Shown: one piece after another, positions 9,487 through 18,506 of the stretch | How the letters are laid out: the number at the start of each line of letters is the position of its first letter | Numbering within the stretch: the stretch's first letter is position 1 | Assembly (NCBI GenBank): GCA_964584595.1 | Contig: CAZPAM010000002.1 | Location: 1 to 64,000, forward strand | DNA length: 64,000 nucleotides | Direction of reading: 5' to 3' | From: Scalindua sp964584595 | Lineage (GTDB): Bacteria > Planctomycetota > Brocadiia > Brocadiales > Scalinduaceae | Made by a program: the position numbers and the translations under genes | The notes under the pieces: model-generated | Told to the model about the DNA's origin: nothing | What the model saw: the letters and a program-made list of their open reading frames with translations, nothing else | Database searches by the model: none

Positions 9487-9669
9487 AATCCATCCCTTAA
9501 GGAATTAATCAACTTTTATTTACCTTACTTCCTTTCCATGACTGCCACAAACCAGTTATCGTTGCCATCCGACAATTTATCTTCATACCAGATAGTTTTG
9601 AGAGGTTCAAAAACATCACCAAACAAACCATATTGTTTTAAAAGCATAATTGACGATTGGACGTCCAAC

Positions 9670-9724
9670 CAATCTGTCTGCGTGTCTTGATGCCATGGAA
9701 TATCACGAGAGTTTTTGTACATTT
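9670..9724. repeat. 55-base direct repeat, left copy (contig-end overlap)
   Basis: These 55 bases are identical to 9825-9879 and abut the N run. Equal contig ends of 55 bases are what a de Bruijn assembler with k=55 leaves when it scaffolds two contigs that share a k-mer. A true biological repeat is unlikely. Confidence 0.85.
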
Positions 9725-9824
9725 NNNNNNNNNNNNNNNNNNNNNNNNNNNNNNNNNNNNNNNNNNNNNNNNNNNNNNNNNNNNNNNNNNNNNNNNNNNN
9801 NNNNNNNNNNNNNNNNNNNNNNNN
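9725..9824. other. Assembly gap (100 N)
   Basis: There are exactly 100 undetermined bases, the conventional placeholder length. The flanks carry the same 55 bases, so the real distance may be zero or negative. The gap lies inside a methyltransferase-like gene. Confidence 0.98.
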
Positions 9825-9879
9825 CAATCTGTCTGCGTGTCTTGATGCCATGGAATATCACGAGAGTTTTTGTACATTT
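9825..9879. repeat. 55-base direct repeat, right copy (contig-end overlap)
   Basis: An exact copy of 9670-9724, directly after the N run, in the same orientation. It should be merged with the left copy when the gap is closed. Confidence 0.85.
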
Positions 9880-9970
9880 GCTCAAACTCTCCGATCAAAC
9901 GACCGTCTTTAATAACATAATCGCGGTAATCGTCACTTTTTATTTCCCGGCTTGAAAAATCCATCAATAT

Positions 9971-10678
9971 CTATCCTTTCTTATTTGTTGGATCCAACAA
10001 GAAGGTTTTCATTAAGGCCTCACATATCCTGAGGTCCTCTATGGAATCAATTTCAAACATCTTCCATAAATCCATAATTGTCATACCAATTCTTCCCCCC
10101 AGACGATTGTTGTACTTCCTAAGAACATCTGGTTTGAACAAATAGAATGAGCCGTTTTCGATATATCTGTTTTGTATATCCTGGCTACGTTGCCGATTCT
10201 TATAATCATAGTTTACACTCTGCAATGTATCGTCTGAACCCTTTTCCCAAAAAAACAAATCATTAACCACGCAGCAAGAAAACATTGAATCACATTCCTG
10301 CTCCTGAAAGCTGCGTATCCCTCGCTCTATATCACCGACTTCTCTTAAAGGCGATGTTACCTGGGGTGCAAGAACGATATCAACTCTACCAACCCTATTT
10401 TCTATTATTTCCAGCGCCTGAGACCAGCCGGATTCGGAGGTAGCAAAATCTCCCGAGATCTCTGCAGGTCTCAGAATGGATTCGACACCGCAATTTCGTC
10501 CAATGGAAAGAATTTCCTCACTATCAGAACTGACCCAGATCGAACTGAGACCCTTTGACTGTTGAAGTTGTTCTATCGTCCAGGTAATTAAAGGCTTCCC
10601 GCAAAAACCAATGATATTCTTTCCAGGAATACCCTTTGAACCTTCTCTTGCCAAAATAATTGCAACAATTTCTGCCAA
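9971..10678 (-). CDS. neuA: Acylneuraminate cytidylyltransferase (CMP-nonulosonate synthetase)
   Basis: A 235-residue NeuA-family enzyme. The N-terminal nucleotide-binding loop is AREGSKGIPGKNI (about 10-22), followed by FCGKPLI, WVSSDSEEI and the APQVTSPLR strand (about 104-112) that binds CTP. It activates a nonulosonic acid (sialic, legionaminic, pseudaminic or similar) with CTP to give CMP-sugar for a glycosyltransferase. The start is TTG at 10678 behind GGAGAGGG, overlapping the end of the neuB gene, so translation is probably coupled. The exact sugar cannot be deduced. It forms a NeuB-NeuA pair. Confidence 0.88.
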   Translation of the reverse strand: MAEIVAIILAREGSKGIPGKNIIGFCGKPLITWTIEQLQQSKGLSSIWVSSDSEEILSIGRNCGVESILRPAEISGDFATSESGWSQALEIIENRVGRVDIVLAPQVTSPLREVGDIERGIRSFQEQECDSMFSCCVVNDLFFWEKGSDDTLQSVNYDYKNRQRSQDIQNRYIENGSFYLFKPDVLRKYNNRLGGRIGMTIMDLWKMFEIDSIEDLRICEALMKTFLLDPTNKKG

Positions 10679-10690
10679 CAGCCCTCTCCG

Positions 10691-11557
10691 TTACCGATTA
10701 GATACAAAGGGAATATGCGCCCTTAGTTTCTTTGCTATCGAAATCTCTTTAGAATTTATGTGTATTCTACCATTACCCATAGCCTTTTCTATTTTTCGAA
10801 CAGCACCCACCATTTGACGAAATCCATCAGGTTCTATTGAAGCCGCTTGATCTGAGCCATACATAGCTCTATCTAGTGTTATATGTCGTTCTAATGACGT
10901 AATACCTAAAGCCGCAGCAGCATACGAAACTGCTAAACCAACCTCATGCCCGCTGTAACCAACATCACATTGATATTGTTCACGCAAAGTCTTAATACAA
11001 TTCAAGTTAGCATCCTCATCATTCATTGGATAAGTAGAGACACAATGCATAAGTTCAAACGGGCAATCTGCTTTCCTGAATATATCTACAGCCCTGTCAA
11101 TCTCTTTAGGTTCAGCCATTCCCGTAGATATAAAAGTATATTTCTTTTCTGAAGCTACTTCCCGAAGTAAATCTTCGTAAACAATTATTGCAGAAGCAAT
11201 TTTATTATATTTTAGGTTGAATTGACGTAGAAATTTTTGGCTCTCAATATCCCATGCCGATGCAAACCACTCAATTGCTCTTTTCCTGCAATAGGTATCA
11301 ATCTCCTTATATTCAGCAAGACCAAATTCTATACCTTCCTTTTGCGCTCTCATCGTGGTTCCCCAAGGACTTTCCCTGGGCGAATCAAGTATTTCTTTCG
11401 AATATACCAAATCAATAGTCCTCTTTTGGAACTTTACAATATTTGCTCCCGCATCCTTTGCTTCATCAATCAATTGTTTTGCAATCTTTATCTCCCCATT
11501 ATGGTTAATTCCCATTTCAGCAATAATAAAGATTCTTTTAATCTTTTCACTATTCAT
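10691..11557 (-). CDS. neuB: N-acetylneuraminate synthase family protein without SAF domain
   Basis: A 288-residue NeuB-type TIM barrel. It shows the conserved FIIAEMGINHNGE start (about 10-22), VKFQKR, MHCVSTYP and GYSGHEVG strands and the ERHITLDR loop. These enzymes condense PEP with an N-acyl-mannosamine-like sugar to make nonulosonic acids. Typical NeuB proteins are about 340 residues and end in an antifreeze-like SAF domain that closes the partner active site; this one ends right after the barrel, so it lacks that domain. It may form a variant dimer or use a different substrate. It pairs with neuA downstream; a second neuB at 29126-30097 has the SAF domain. Confidence 0.88.
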   Translation of the reverse strand: MNSEKIKRIFIIAEMGINHNGEIKIAKQLIDEAKDAGANIVKFQKRTIDLVYSKEILDSPRESPWGTTMRAQKEGIEFGLAEYKEIDTYCRKRAIEWFASAWDIESQKFLRQFNLKYNKIASAIIVYEDLLREVASEKKYTFISTGMAEPKEIDRAVDIFRKADCPFELMHCVSTYPMNDEDANLNCIKTLREQYQCDVGYSGHEVGLAVSYAAAALGITSLERHITLDRAMYGSDQAASIEPDGFRQMVGAVRKIEKAMGNGRIHINSKEISIAKKLRAHIPFVSNR

Positions 11558-11578
11558 AACTAACTTTCCATTAATTTA

Positions 11579-12427
11579 TTATTTAATTTGAACATCTTTA
11601 TTTAAGATATCACTTCCAGTAGGCACTCCCCAAAAATGGCAATATGAACATAACGGAACTTTATCTCTTCTCCCTTGCCTATGATATTCTAACCATTTCA
11701 TCCTCTTAGGGGAATCCCAAATCTCTTTTAAAGACTGTTCTTTAGCATCTCCTATAACACCAAGTCTTTCAGGATCAAATCTTACGCAAATTGAAACTTC
11801 ACCTTTATTATTAATAGATAAATGGTGAAGAAAATCCAAACATATACCTATTTCTGGTATTGTCGGATTCTGTTTATAGTTAAAGCTTCCCAACGGAGAG
11901 TGAAGTACTCTCGTTGCCATAATAAGACCTAACTTTTTATACCTTTCAAGCTTAACGAGACCATTAATCCTTAAAATTGTGAAGGGTTTCTTGTTCCCTT
12001 TTATTTTGAGAAACTTTTCAATAATCGTATACTGATCATCAGCTTCCGGATCATTTTCTATAATAGAAATTGCTATTGTGTCCAGATTGTCTATTATTTC
12101 GCCTGCCTTTTCAATCAATAGCTTTCCATTTGTAACAATATTGGTTATCTGTTTGTTAAAAAGCCTAACCGCATCACCAAACCTTGGATATAGTAATGAT
12201 TCACCATTATTATGTAGTTGAACAACTATATTAGGCGGTAGCTGTTTTGATATATTTTCTAATAAATCAAAATCTATATCACCATACTCTAAGGCCAGCT
12301 CTGGTATTTCTTTTTCTACTTTTCTCCTTCCGCACATCCAGCAACTTTTATCACATCTACTTGTAAGTTCAATATTAATATTTCCTAATCCATTTAGACT
12401 ATTATTACCCATATTATGTATACGCAT
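11579..12427 (-). CDS. Radical SAM/SPASM domain protein
   Basis: A 282-residue radical SAM protein. The iron-sulfur motif is C25-x3-C29-x2-C32 (CDKSCWMC), preceded by INIELTSR. A strand QLHNNGESLLYPRF matches the GGEP-like SAM-binding strand. The C-terminal part has CLDF, SICVRFDPE and CSYCHFWG, a shortened SPASM set with fewer Cys than usual. It lies 22 bases upstream of neuB, so it may act on a nonulosonic acid precursor (inference). The start is ATG at 12427; a second ATG at 12412 is also possible. Confidence 0.85.
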   Translation of the reverse strand: MRIHNMGNNSLNGLGNINIELTSRCDKSCWMCGRRKVEKEIPELALEYGDIDFDLLENISKQLPPNIVVQLHNNGESLLYPRFGDAVRLFNKQITNIVTNGKLLIEKAGEIIDNLDTIAISIIENDPEADDQYTIIEKFLKIKGNKKPFTILRINGLVKLERYKKLGLIMATRVLHSPLGSFNYKQNPTIPEIGICLDFLHHLSINNKGEVSICVRFDPERLGVIGDAKEQSLKEIWDSPKRMKWLEYHRQGRRDKVPLCSYCHFWGVPTGSDILNKDVQIK

Positions 12428-12466
12428 ATAAGAGAGCGAGATATGTGAACATACATTATCAGCAAG

Positions 12467-12644
12467 TCAATAATTCAGCAATTTTTTAATAACTTCATTA
12501 GTATTGCCATAATTAGGAAAAACCAACTCGCTCCACAATAAATTCCAGTCTACATCTAACGGCTTATCATTAATAAATCTTTCAATGATTTAGTGTAAGT
12601 CCTTTTGCATTAACAATATACAGGTCTTTTCCATATCTTATCAT
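12467..12644 (-). pseudogene. Small frameshifted gene between the ABC exporter and the SPASM enzyme
   Basis: Directly downstream of the ABC exporter stop, an ATG at 12644 opens a 20-residue frame (IRYGKDLYIVNAKGLTLNH) that ends at TGA 12582-12584. Within a few bases another frame carries on with ERFINDKPLDVDWNLLW and stops at 12467-12469. The total of 178 bases is one more than a multiple of three. Together they look like one product of about 58 residues broken by a one-base shift. Length and place beside a radical SAM/SPASM gene recall small peptide-binding partners of such enzymes, but there is no firm family match. Confidence 0.35.
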
Positions 12645-12651
12645 GTAATAT

Positions 12652-14421
12652 TTAATGATCGATACCCTGGATTTCAGCAACCTGTTTAAAAGCGCTATTG
12701 AATTTTATCAAATTATGATAGCTCCCTTGCTCTATTATACAACCTTTCTGAAGAACATAAATATAATCAGCATTTACTATTGTTGATAATCTATGAGCTA
12801 TCACTACTAAGGTAGTCTTATGTGCAATTTTTTCAATCGCACTTTTGATAAGCAACTCAGAGCGGCTGTCAAGGGCACTTGTGGCTTCATCGAGAATTAG
12901 CAGCTCCGGTTTTCTCAGTAATGCTCTTGCAAGCGCGATACGCTGACGCTCTCCACCGGAAAGCTTTACGCCTCTCTCCCCAACAATAGTATTATACAAT
13001 TCAGGCAAATTCATAATAAACTCATCTGCATTTGCCAATTTACAAGCCTCTATAATCTCCATTTCAGTAGCTTTTTCATTACTCCACAAGAGATTATTTT
13101 TAACTGTATCATTCAAAAGAATTGTGTCCTGCGGAACATATCCAATATGTCGTCTAAAAGAATAAATATCGAGTTCCTGTAAAGGCCTCTTATCTACTAA
13201 GATTTCGCCTTTATCAGGCTCATAAAATCCAATAAGCAAATCAATTAAAGTAGACTTTCCAGATCCTGATTCACCAACGATTGCTGTCATCTTACCTTTT
13301 TTAATTGTTATATTAATATCATTCAATACAGGATTATGGCCAGGATAGGAAAAATTTACATCTTTGTATTCAATGCCATCATCTATCCTGTTAAAAATAA
13401 CATTACCAGTTTTTTGAATGTTTTCACTTGCCAGTCTGTTCATACGAGCAACCTGTTCATAGCCGGGATAATAGGTCACGATAGCATGCTTAATTGATGT
13501 GAATCCTCCCATCATCGGAAGAAGCCTTAAAAAAGCATAGCCTATAATACCCATCTCTGCGATTGTGAGTTTAGAATACTCAGATGATATATACATTGTA
13601 ATTATAATAGCCACCCACCCTAAAGGCTCAAAGATCTTTGGTAGTGCATTTTTTAAGGAATAAGACTTTATTTCATAATTACAACGCTCACTAAAAACCT
13701 CATTAAATCTTCTTACATATTTTATATGGTTTCCATATCCCAAAATAACTTTTGCCGCATTCAGGCTTTCATGTATTAGCTCCATAACCTTATTAGATGA
13801 CCCAGTACACCCTTTGCCTAATTTATAACTAAATCTATTTAGAAACATAAATGGCAAGACAAAAAAACAACCTAAAGCAACCGCGATTACGGTAATTTTC
13901 CAGGAGATATAAAAAGGAACTGCAACATAAAATACTGCCCGTATAATATCTGAAAGCATGCTACCAATGGAAGCAAAAGCAGCTCTGACAACATCTATCT
14001 CACGGGTTAATGTATTTAGGATTGAACCATAACGCTGGGTATTGAAAAAGTGCCAACTGGCACTAAAAAAAGCATTAAATGTCTCTACGGCCATAGACTT
14101 TATCATAGAAAACTGGGTTTTTAGAATTAACCAGTTTGCAACAATTATGGAAGCACTAAGAAGAATATTAACTAAAAGAAAAAGAATTAAAATATTAATT
14201 TTTGTTACACTAATATTAAACAAATTTAATATATTGAATAATCTTTGAGTTATTGAGCTAATATTTTTAAGCTCAGGATTAATAAAGACATCTAAAACGG
14301 GAGCAACCAATAGAGTACTTGCAACCTGGATAAAACAGACAGAAGTGAGCATTAAAATATTTAAAACAAAAAGAAGAGGATACTTTTTATAAAATGTCCA
14401 GGCAAGCTTTAAGATTTTCAT
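12652..14421 (-). CDS. ABC exporter, fused permease-ATPase (MsbA/PglK-like)
   Basis: A 589-residue half-transporter. About six membrane helices lie in residues 18-310. The ATPase domain has Walker A GESGSGKST at about 383-391, a Q-loop VPQDT, the signature LSGGERQR at about 491, Walker B LLILDEATSALD and the H-loop IAHRLST. It would act as a homodimer. Relatives flip lipid A core or undecaprenyl-linked glycans across the inner membrane. As no Wzx flippase is visible, it is the best candidate for moving the lipid-linked product. The start has AAGGAA before ATG 14421. Confidence 0.93.
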   Translation of the reverse strand: MKILKLAWTFYKKYPLLFVLNILMLTSVCFIQVASTLLVAPVLDVFINPELKNISSITQRLFNILNLFNISVTKINILILFLLVNILLSASIIVANWLILKTQFSMIKSMAVETFNAFFSASWHFFNTQRYGSILNTLTREIDVVRAAFASIGSMLSDIIRAVFYVAVPFYISWKITVIAVALGCFFVLPFMFLNRFSYKLGKGCTGSSNKVMELIHESLNAAKVILGYGNHIKYVRRFNEVFSERCNYEIKSYSLKNALPKIFEPLGWVAIIITMYISSEYSKLTIAEMGIIGYAFLRLLPMMGGFTSIKHAIVTYYPGYEQVARMNRLASENIQKTGNVIFNRIDDGIEYKDVNFSYPGHNPVLNDINITIKKGKMTAIVGESGSGKSTLIDLLIGFYEPDKGEILVDKRPLQELDIYSFRRHIGYVPQDTILLNDTVKNNLLWSNEKATEMEIIEACKLANADEFIMNLPELYNTIVGERGVKLSGGERQRIALARALLRKPELLILDEATSALDSRSELLIKSAIEKIAHKTTLVVIAHRLSTIVNADYIYVLQKGCIIEQGSYHNLIKFNSAFKQVAEIQGIDH

Positions 14422-14429
14422 ATTATTCC

Positions 14430-14621
14430 TTAATCGCTTTCATATTTTGCAATACATTTAACCATTATCCATATCTTACTCGAAGAACGATTGCTGAACC
14501 TGAGATTCAATATAGTTTGATGCCATCCGGCGAATTTTGTCTTCGCACATGGGTAAAACTGTTGAACTCTGTAAATGCGGGAGAAATAAGCTACTCTGAT
14601 AAACAAATGCTTAGTGTACAA
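14430..14621 (-). CDS. Possible small hypothetical protein
   Basis: A 63-codon open frame, TTG start, fills almost the whole 209-base gap between a radical SAM gene and the ABC exporter and ends 8 bases before the exporter ATG. The product is basic and has no recognised motif. A competing short frame starts at the ATG that follows the radical SAM stop behind GGGAGG but ends after 12 codons. It may be a small gene, a remnant or chance. Confidence 0.25.
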   Translation of the reverse strand: MYTKHLFIRVAYFSRIYRVQQFYPCAKTKFAGWHQTILNLRFSNRSSSKIWIMVKCIAKYESD

Positions 14622-14630
14622 TCACTCATA

Positions 14631-16421
14631 CTACCTCCCTTTTCTGAGCATCATCATTTCCTTGGTGCCAGTATAGGCATTACTATTCTGATCAATCGTT
14701 TTACGTAAGGACCTATATTCAACAAAAATCTTTTTCCCTCCTAATTTATGCTTGATAAACCTTAGATATTCCCTGAATAAGCCCATCGCAAAAGCCAAGC
14801 CATTTGCTTTAATAATTTCCATGAATTTAACAATCCATAACAAGTGTCTAAGCTTGTAAACTAATGCTGGATAAAGGTAGAACATATCTGAAATGCTTTC
14901 GTTCTTTAACATATGTAATATAACAGGCCTCTTGCATTCTTTAAATACCATTTTATAATAATGGACAGCACCATATTTTTTCACATATCTATAGTTAACA
15001 ATACTCTTAATGAACCTGGGGTAGGAAAGCAGCATTAATCGCGGATAATCCGTAAAGTTTATCGTTTTAGCACCATCGGCAGCATCCATATTTGAAACTA
15101 GCAGTAAATACTGCTCTTCCTCTTCAATCGTCGCTCCAATTAATCCCACACTGCGCCCATATTCATAAAGGGGAGTCCCAGGGAGTGCTTGCGCAAAATT
15201 TATGCTGACATTTTTCGGATTCTGAGATCTCTCCAGCGTCAAAGCATATGACAGAAATTCTGCTGTTTCTTTAATAGTCTCCGGGCATTCACCTGGCATT
15301 CCAATAACTAACTGAGGGACGGTATACAATCCTGCTTCTACTGTCCAGCGAATTGCATTGTAGTTATCGATAAGAGAAACTCTTTTTTCCATCACCTGAA
15401 GCATTCTCTCACTACCGGCTTCTACACCGTAAATAATCGAGTAGCATCCTGCTTCCTTCATCATAGCAATAATATCGGGGCTAATCTGACGTACACGCAT
15501 GCCGCCCACTCTCCATAAAACATTTAAAGGCTTAATTAATTCACAGAACTCTCTTAACCATTTGGAGCTGGCACCAAAACATTCATCGCTAAAAAATACT
15601 ACCCCGACATTAAAACGTTCAATCAATTTCTTGATGCGAGCTATAACTATGTCAGGAGGAATAATCCGTATGCCTTTATTAAATCGATGACAAAATGTAC
15701 AACGAGTAACACATCCCTTGGAACAGAAAGCGTACGCAATACTCTTGTTCAACACTCGCTCTTCATTACTTATTGAGTCTGAACCTAAACGACCATTAGC
15801 ATTATTGAAAATGTATTTCAATTGTTGTTGGTCCATGTCCTTAACATGCCGAAAGCTATATTTAATTGATGCAGAATCTAAAACATCCCAATCAACATCA
15901 AACATATCCTCTTTTGCAAGCTGGTCTGCATAACCTGTATTAACAAACCTTGCACCATCGAGAAAAGCAAGTCCTTTAATATCATAAAACTCTTTTCTTG
16001 ATATGTTTCTTGCGACTTTATCAAACAACTGACAGCAAACTTCCTCTCCTTCTCCAAGCACGCAGAAATCTACCCCGGTTTTTTGCAACAGGATTTCAGC
16101 GCTTACAGCCATATTGCCACCTAAAACAATTATTATATTGGGCAAACGTTGTTTTAACTCTAATGAAAAGAATTTACAGTTTTCATAACCTGTAGAAACA
16201 GGAGCACTGATACACAATATGTCAGGATTATAATTAACTATATATTCAATAGCATCTTCCATTAATGGCCTTAAGACATCAATATTGTACAAGAAAGTGT
16301 CCTTGTATCCCGCCTTGCGTAGTGAATTAATAACCGCCATAGCACCATAGGGAGGTAAAGGGCTCGGCAGGTTTCTTTGAGGTAAGGTTATAAAAAGACT
16401 CTTTATGTTTTTATTAGTCAC
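14631..16421 (-). CDS. B12-binding domain radical SAM protein
   Basis: A 596-residue protein. The N-terminal domain resembles cobalamin-binding Rossmann folds (IVLGGNMAV about 98-106; LGEGEE about 122-127). The radical SAM core has C237-x3-C241-x2-C244 (CVTRCTFCH), and GVEAGSERML and QALPGTPLYE strands follow. The C-terminal 150 residues are helical and basic, as in family members acting on lipid-linked or membrane-near substrates. The likely role is methylation or another radical step on a glycan or lipid; the substrate is unknown. The start is GTG at 16421 behind AGGAA. It stands next to PFTS-like and LIC12162 genes. Confidence 0.88.
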   Translation of the reverse strand: MTNKNIKSLFITLPQRNLPSPLPPYGAMAVINSLRKAGYKDTFLYNIDVLRPLMEDAIEYIVNYNPDILCISAPVSTGYENCKFFSLELKQRLPNIIIVLGGNMAVSAEILLQKTGVDFCVLGEGEEVCCQLFDKVARNISRKEFYDIKGLAFLDGARFVNTGYADQLAKEDMFDVDWDVLDSASIKYSFRHVKDMDQQQLKYIFNNANGRLGSDSISNEERVLNKSIAYAFCSKGCVTRCTFCHRFNKGIRIIPPDIVIARIKKLIERFNVGVVFFSDECFGASSKWLREFCELIKPLNVLWRVGGMRVRQISPDIIAMMKEAGCYSIIYGVEAGSERMLQVMEKRVSLIDNYNAIRWTVEAGLYTVPQLVIGMPGECPETIKETAEFLSYALTLERSQNPKNVSINFAQALPGTPLYEYGRSVGLIGATIEEEEQYLLLVSNMDAADGAKTINFTDYPRLMLLSYPRFIKSIVNYRYVKKYGAVHYYKMVFKECKRPVILHMLKNESISDMFYLYPALVYKLRHLLWIVKFMEIIKANGLAFAMGLFREYLRFIKHKLGGKKIFVEYRSLRKTIDQNSNAYTGTKEMMMLRKGR

Positions 16422-16576
16422 AATTCCTAGTCATAAACAAATACAGATGAATTTGTTATCATTATAGAACCAAACCTCATATCCATGCCTTCAAGAAGCA
16501 TTCGTGTGAATCTTTTCAGCCATTTCAGGTTATACCTAACAACCTGTCGAGACACAAACTGCCATACTAGTTTGCG

Positions 16577-18451
16577 TTAGTGTTCAGCAAGAAGAATTTC
16601 TTGAAGACGCTCAATTGCTCTACCATCACAGTAAGGATCGATATTTGGCCGTATATAGTCATCTATGAATGCCCTAAAATCATCATCAGTTGATTTGTAA
16701 AGCCAATACTCAATGAGATCAACAAGTTCATTAAAGTCGTGTGCACATAGATTTGGGAAGTTCTCCGTAATTATGAATTTTTGAAAGTACTTATTTCCCG
16801 GATCGTATGAGATAGTCTTGATCCCTCCTGCTAACGATACATAGATCATTGTGGACGTGGCCCCGGAAATGACTAAATCGGAGCTCCCTAACAATTCATA
16901 ATTCACTATTCCCTGATCATTTGTAACCTCACAAAACCTTTCATTTTGTAGAAGCTCTCGCAATATATCCTTGATATAAAACGGGATTTGTTTTCTTAGA
17001 GTACTTTCATATGAATGCTTACTTTTAAAAACAACATAAAAGTGTGGGTAGAGTTCAAGGACCTTCTTAATACTGTCAAAGATGAGATAATATTCCTCGT
17101 AATTGAAAGTACCTTTAGAACCAAAATTATTATCAAAAAATGATACCAATGTTTGTTTTGGAAGAACTCCCAGTTGGGACCTTATGGCCGTTTTTTGTTT
17201 GCAAGTTATATTTTTCGCGTAATCCGCAAAGAGCACACCATTATCAATATACTTTTTTACGCTGTTCTGATGAGCTCGTAACCATTTATTGGTTTCAATG
17301 TCCGTGACCGTCTTATCAAAAATCATATTTGACACATAAAGCTGTTCAGCATACTGGGAGTTTTTCCCTTTATCTACAAAGGTTACAGAAACAGAGTTGT
17401 GAACAAATATACTTTCTGCTCCATATTTACGAATCATTATCTCTCGTGTAACCTCCTGAGGATTCATCACATTCATAAACTTTTTCACATTATACTTATC
17501 GAAAAAAATCCTCCAAGATATAAAATTATGCAATGCAGATGATGCAGTAGTTGAAAACCAGCTCTGTCTTAAAATGGAGCGAATGCTCTTAAACCTAAAC
17601 ATACTAATTTCTTTATAATGGCTTTTTAGATAGTGGTACCTATTGTACTTAGATATAATATCATCGTAAATATCCACATAATTATAACCTGTCTCTTTTG
17701 TTTGTTTAATGAAATCATGTGGTTGATGGGGACCCAAAACAAACAGGACATCATCTTTCTTTATTTTCACTCCATCTATAAAGAAGTCCGCACTATTGCT
17801 ATGTTTACAATTAAATTTAGTCGCTTTATAAAGATGAATTCCTATTGGGAAATATTTCTTTTCTTGATCATCTTTTCTTCCGGACATCTTAAAAAACAAA
17901 ATCTCAGGATAAATGATGTTTGTAATGAAAAAATATATTTGTATTAGTAATTCAATGAAATAAAACTTTAGTAATATAATCTTTGGGATGTGAATATTGT
18001 CGTGATCCAAGAGTTGCCTTTTTCTCATTACGCTGTATATCCTATAGGAGAACCTTGCGGGTACAAAAACAACGGGGCCAGTTAAATTATTTCTCTTAAT
18101 GACTTTGTTCACAAATTTAAATGAATAAAAAACAGGAGACATATTATAAAGCATTCTCCTTCTAAACAGAAACCTCGCATAAGTCTCTCCACCAAGGTCA
18201 AGGTATGGTTTGCGATCTTTTTGAGAAACCAGGTCTTCAAGCACCTTCTCACATTCAACAGCTGATTGGTGTTCAGTATAGATGGAATTTCTGGCAGTTA
18301 TATAGTCATCAGGTATTTCACAATATTGTTCAACCGGTTTCTTTTTCAATTTGTCTAGAATTTTTTTATATGAGTAAACTTTTGCCGCTCCTCTGAGAAC
18401 AATTTTATTAAATATCCTATGATCTTCTTCAACGATGGCAAGTTTGGACAT
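16577..18451 (-). CDS. Large glycan biosynthesis protein, PFTS-motif-like
   Basis: A 624-residue protein without a classical glycosyltransferase motif. Residues about 540-575 read DLVISGATSTMIYVSLAGG followed by ISYDPG, which resembles the end of polysaccharide biosynthesis PFTS-motif proteins and GT-B-like CDP-glycerol transferases, where a P-loop-like turn holds the donor. The middle is rich in Lys, Tyr and Phe with no clear membrane spans except a hydrophobic stretch near 165-180. It is probably a glycosyl- or phosphosugar transferase for capsule-like glycans (inference). The frame stays open for 49 codons after the TAA stop at 16577. It is flanked by two B12 radical SAM genes. Confidence 0.8.
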   Translation of the reverse strand: MSKLAIVEEDHRIFNKIVLRGAAKVYSYKKILDKLKKKPVEQYCEIPDDYITARNSIYTEHQSAVECEKVLEDLVSQKDRKPYLDLGGETYARFLFRRRMLYNMSPVFYSFKFVNKVIKRNNLTGPVVFVPARFSYRIYSVMRKRQLLDHDNIHIPKIILLKFYFIELLIQIYFFITNIIYPEILFFKMSGRKDDQEKKYFPIGIHLYKATKFNCKHSNSADFFIDGVKIKKDDVLFVLGPHQPHDFIKQTKETGYNYVDIYDDIISKYNRYHYLKSHYKEISMFRFKSIRSILRQSWFSTTASSALHNFISWRIFFDKYNVKKFMNVMNPQEVTREIMIRKYGAESIFVHNSVSVTFVDKGKNSQYAEQLYVSNMIFDKTVTDIETNKWLRAHQNSVKKYIDNGVLFADYAKNITCKQKTAIRSQLGVLPKQTLVSFFDNNFGSKGTFNYEEYYLIFDSIKKVLELYPHFYVVFKSKHSYESTLRKQIPFYIKDILRELLQNERFCEVTNDQGIVNYELLGSSDLVISGATSTMIYVSLAGGIKTISYDPGNKYFQKFIITENFPNLCAHDFNELVDLIEYWLYKSTDDDFRAFIDDYIRPNIDPYCDGRAIERLQEILLAEH

Positions 18452-18506
18452 GAGAGAGACCTTTTTATTACGGGACTAGTTATGAACTTTTAGTTAAATG
18501 AAGCTT

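Larger units (their letters stand above)
9525..9964 (-). pseudogene. Interrupted methyltransferase-like gene across an assembly gap
   Basis: The front (ATG 9964, AAGGAT upstream) encodes DYRDYVIKDGRLIGEFEQMY, and the back ends DNWFVAVMERK, both typical of the ends of a class I methyltransferase common in glycan loci. A 100-N gap (9725-9824) interrupts it, and 55 bases are repeated on both sides. Collapsing the repeat and removing the Ns gives one continuous frame of about 95 codons. This lacks the glycine-rich SAM-binding centre, so about 100-130 residues seem missing at KQYGLFGDVFEPLK. Either the gene carries an internal deletion or the contigs were wrongly joined. The product as drawn would not be functional. 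Confidence 0.6.

Noticed and set aside
9670..9879. Duplicate 55-mer as a CRISPR repeat or attachment site
   Set aside because: There are only two copies, lying in coding sequence and directly bordering an N run; an assembly overlap explains it fully.
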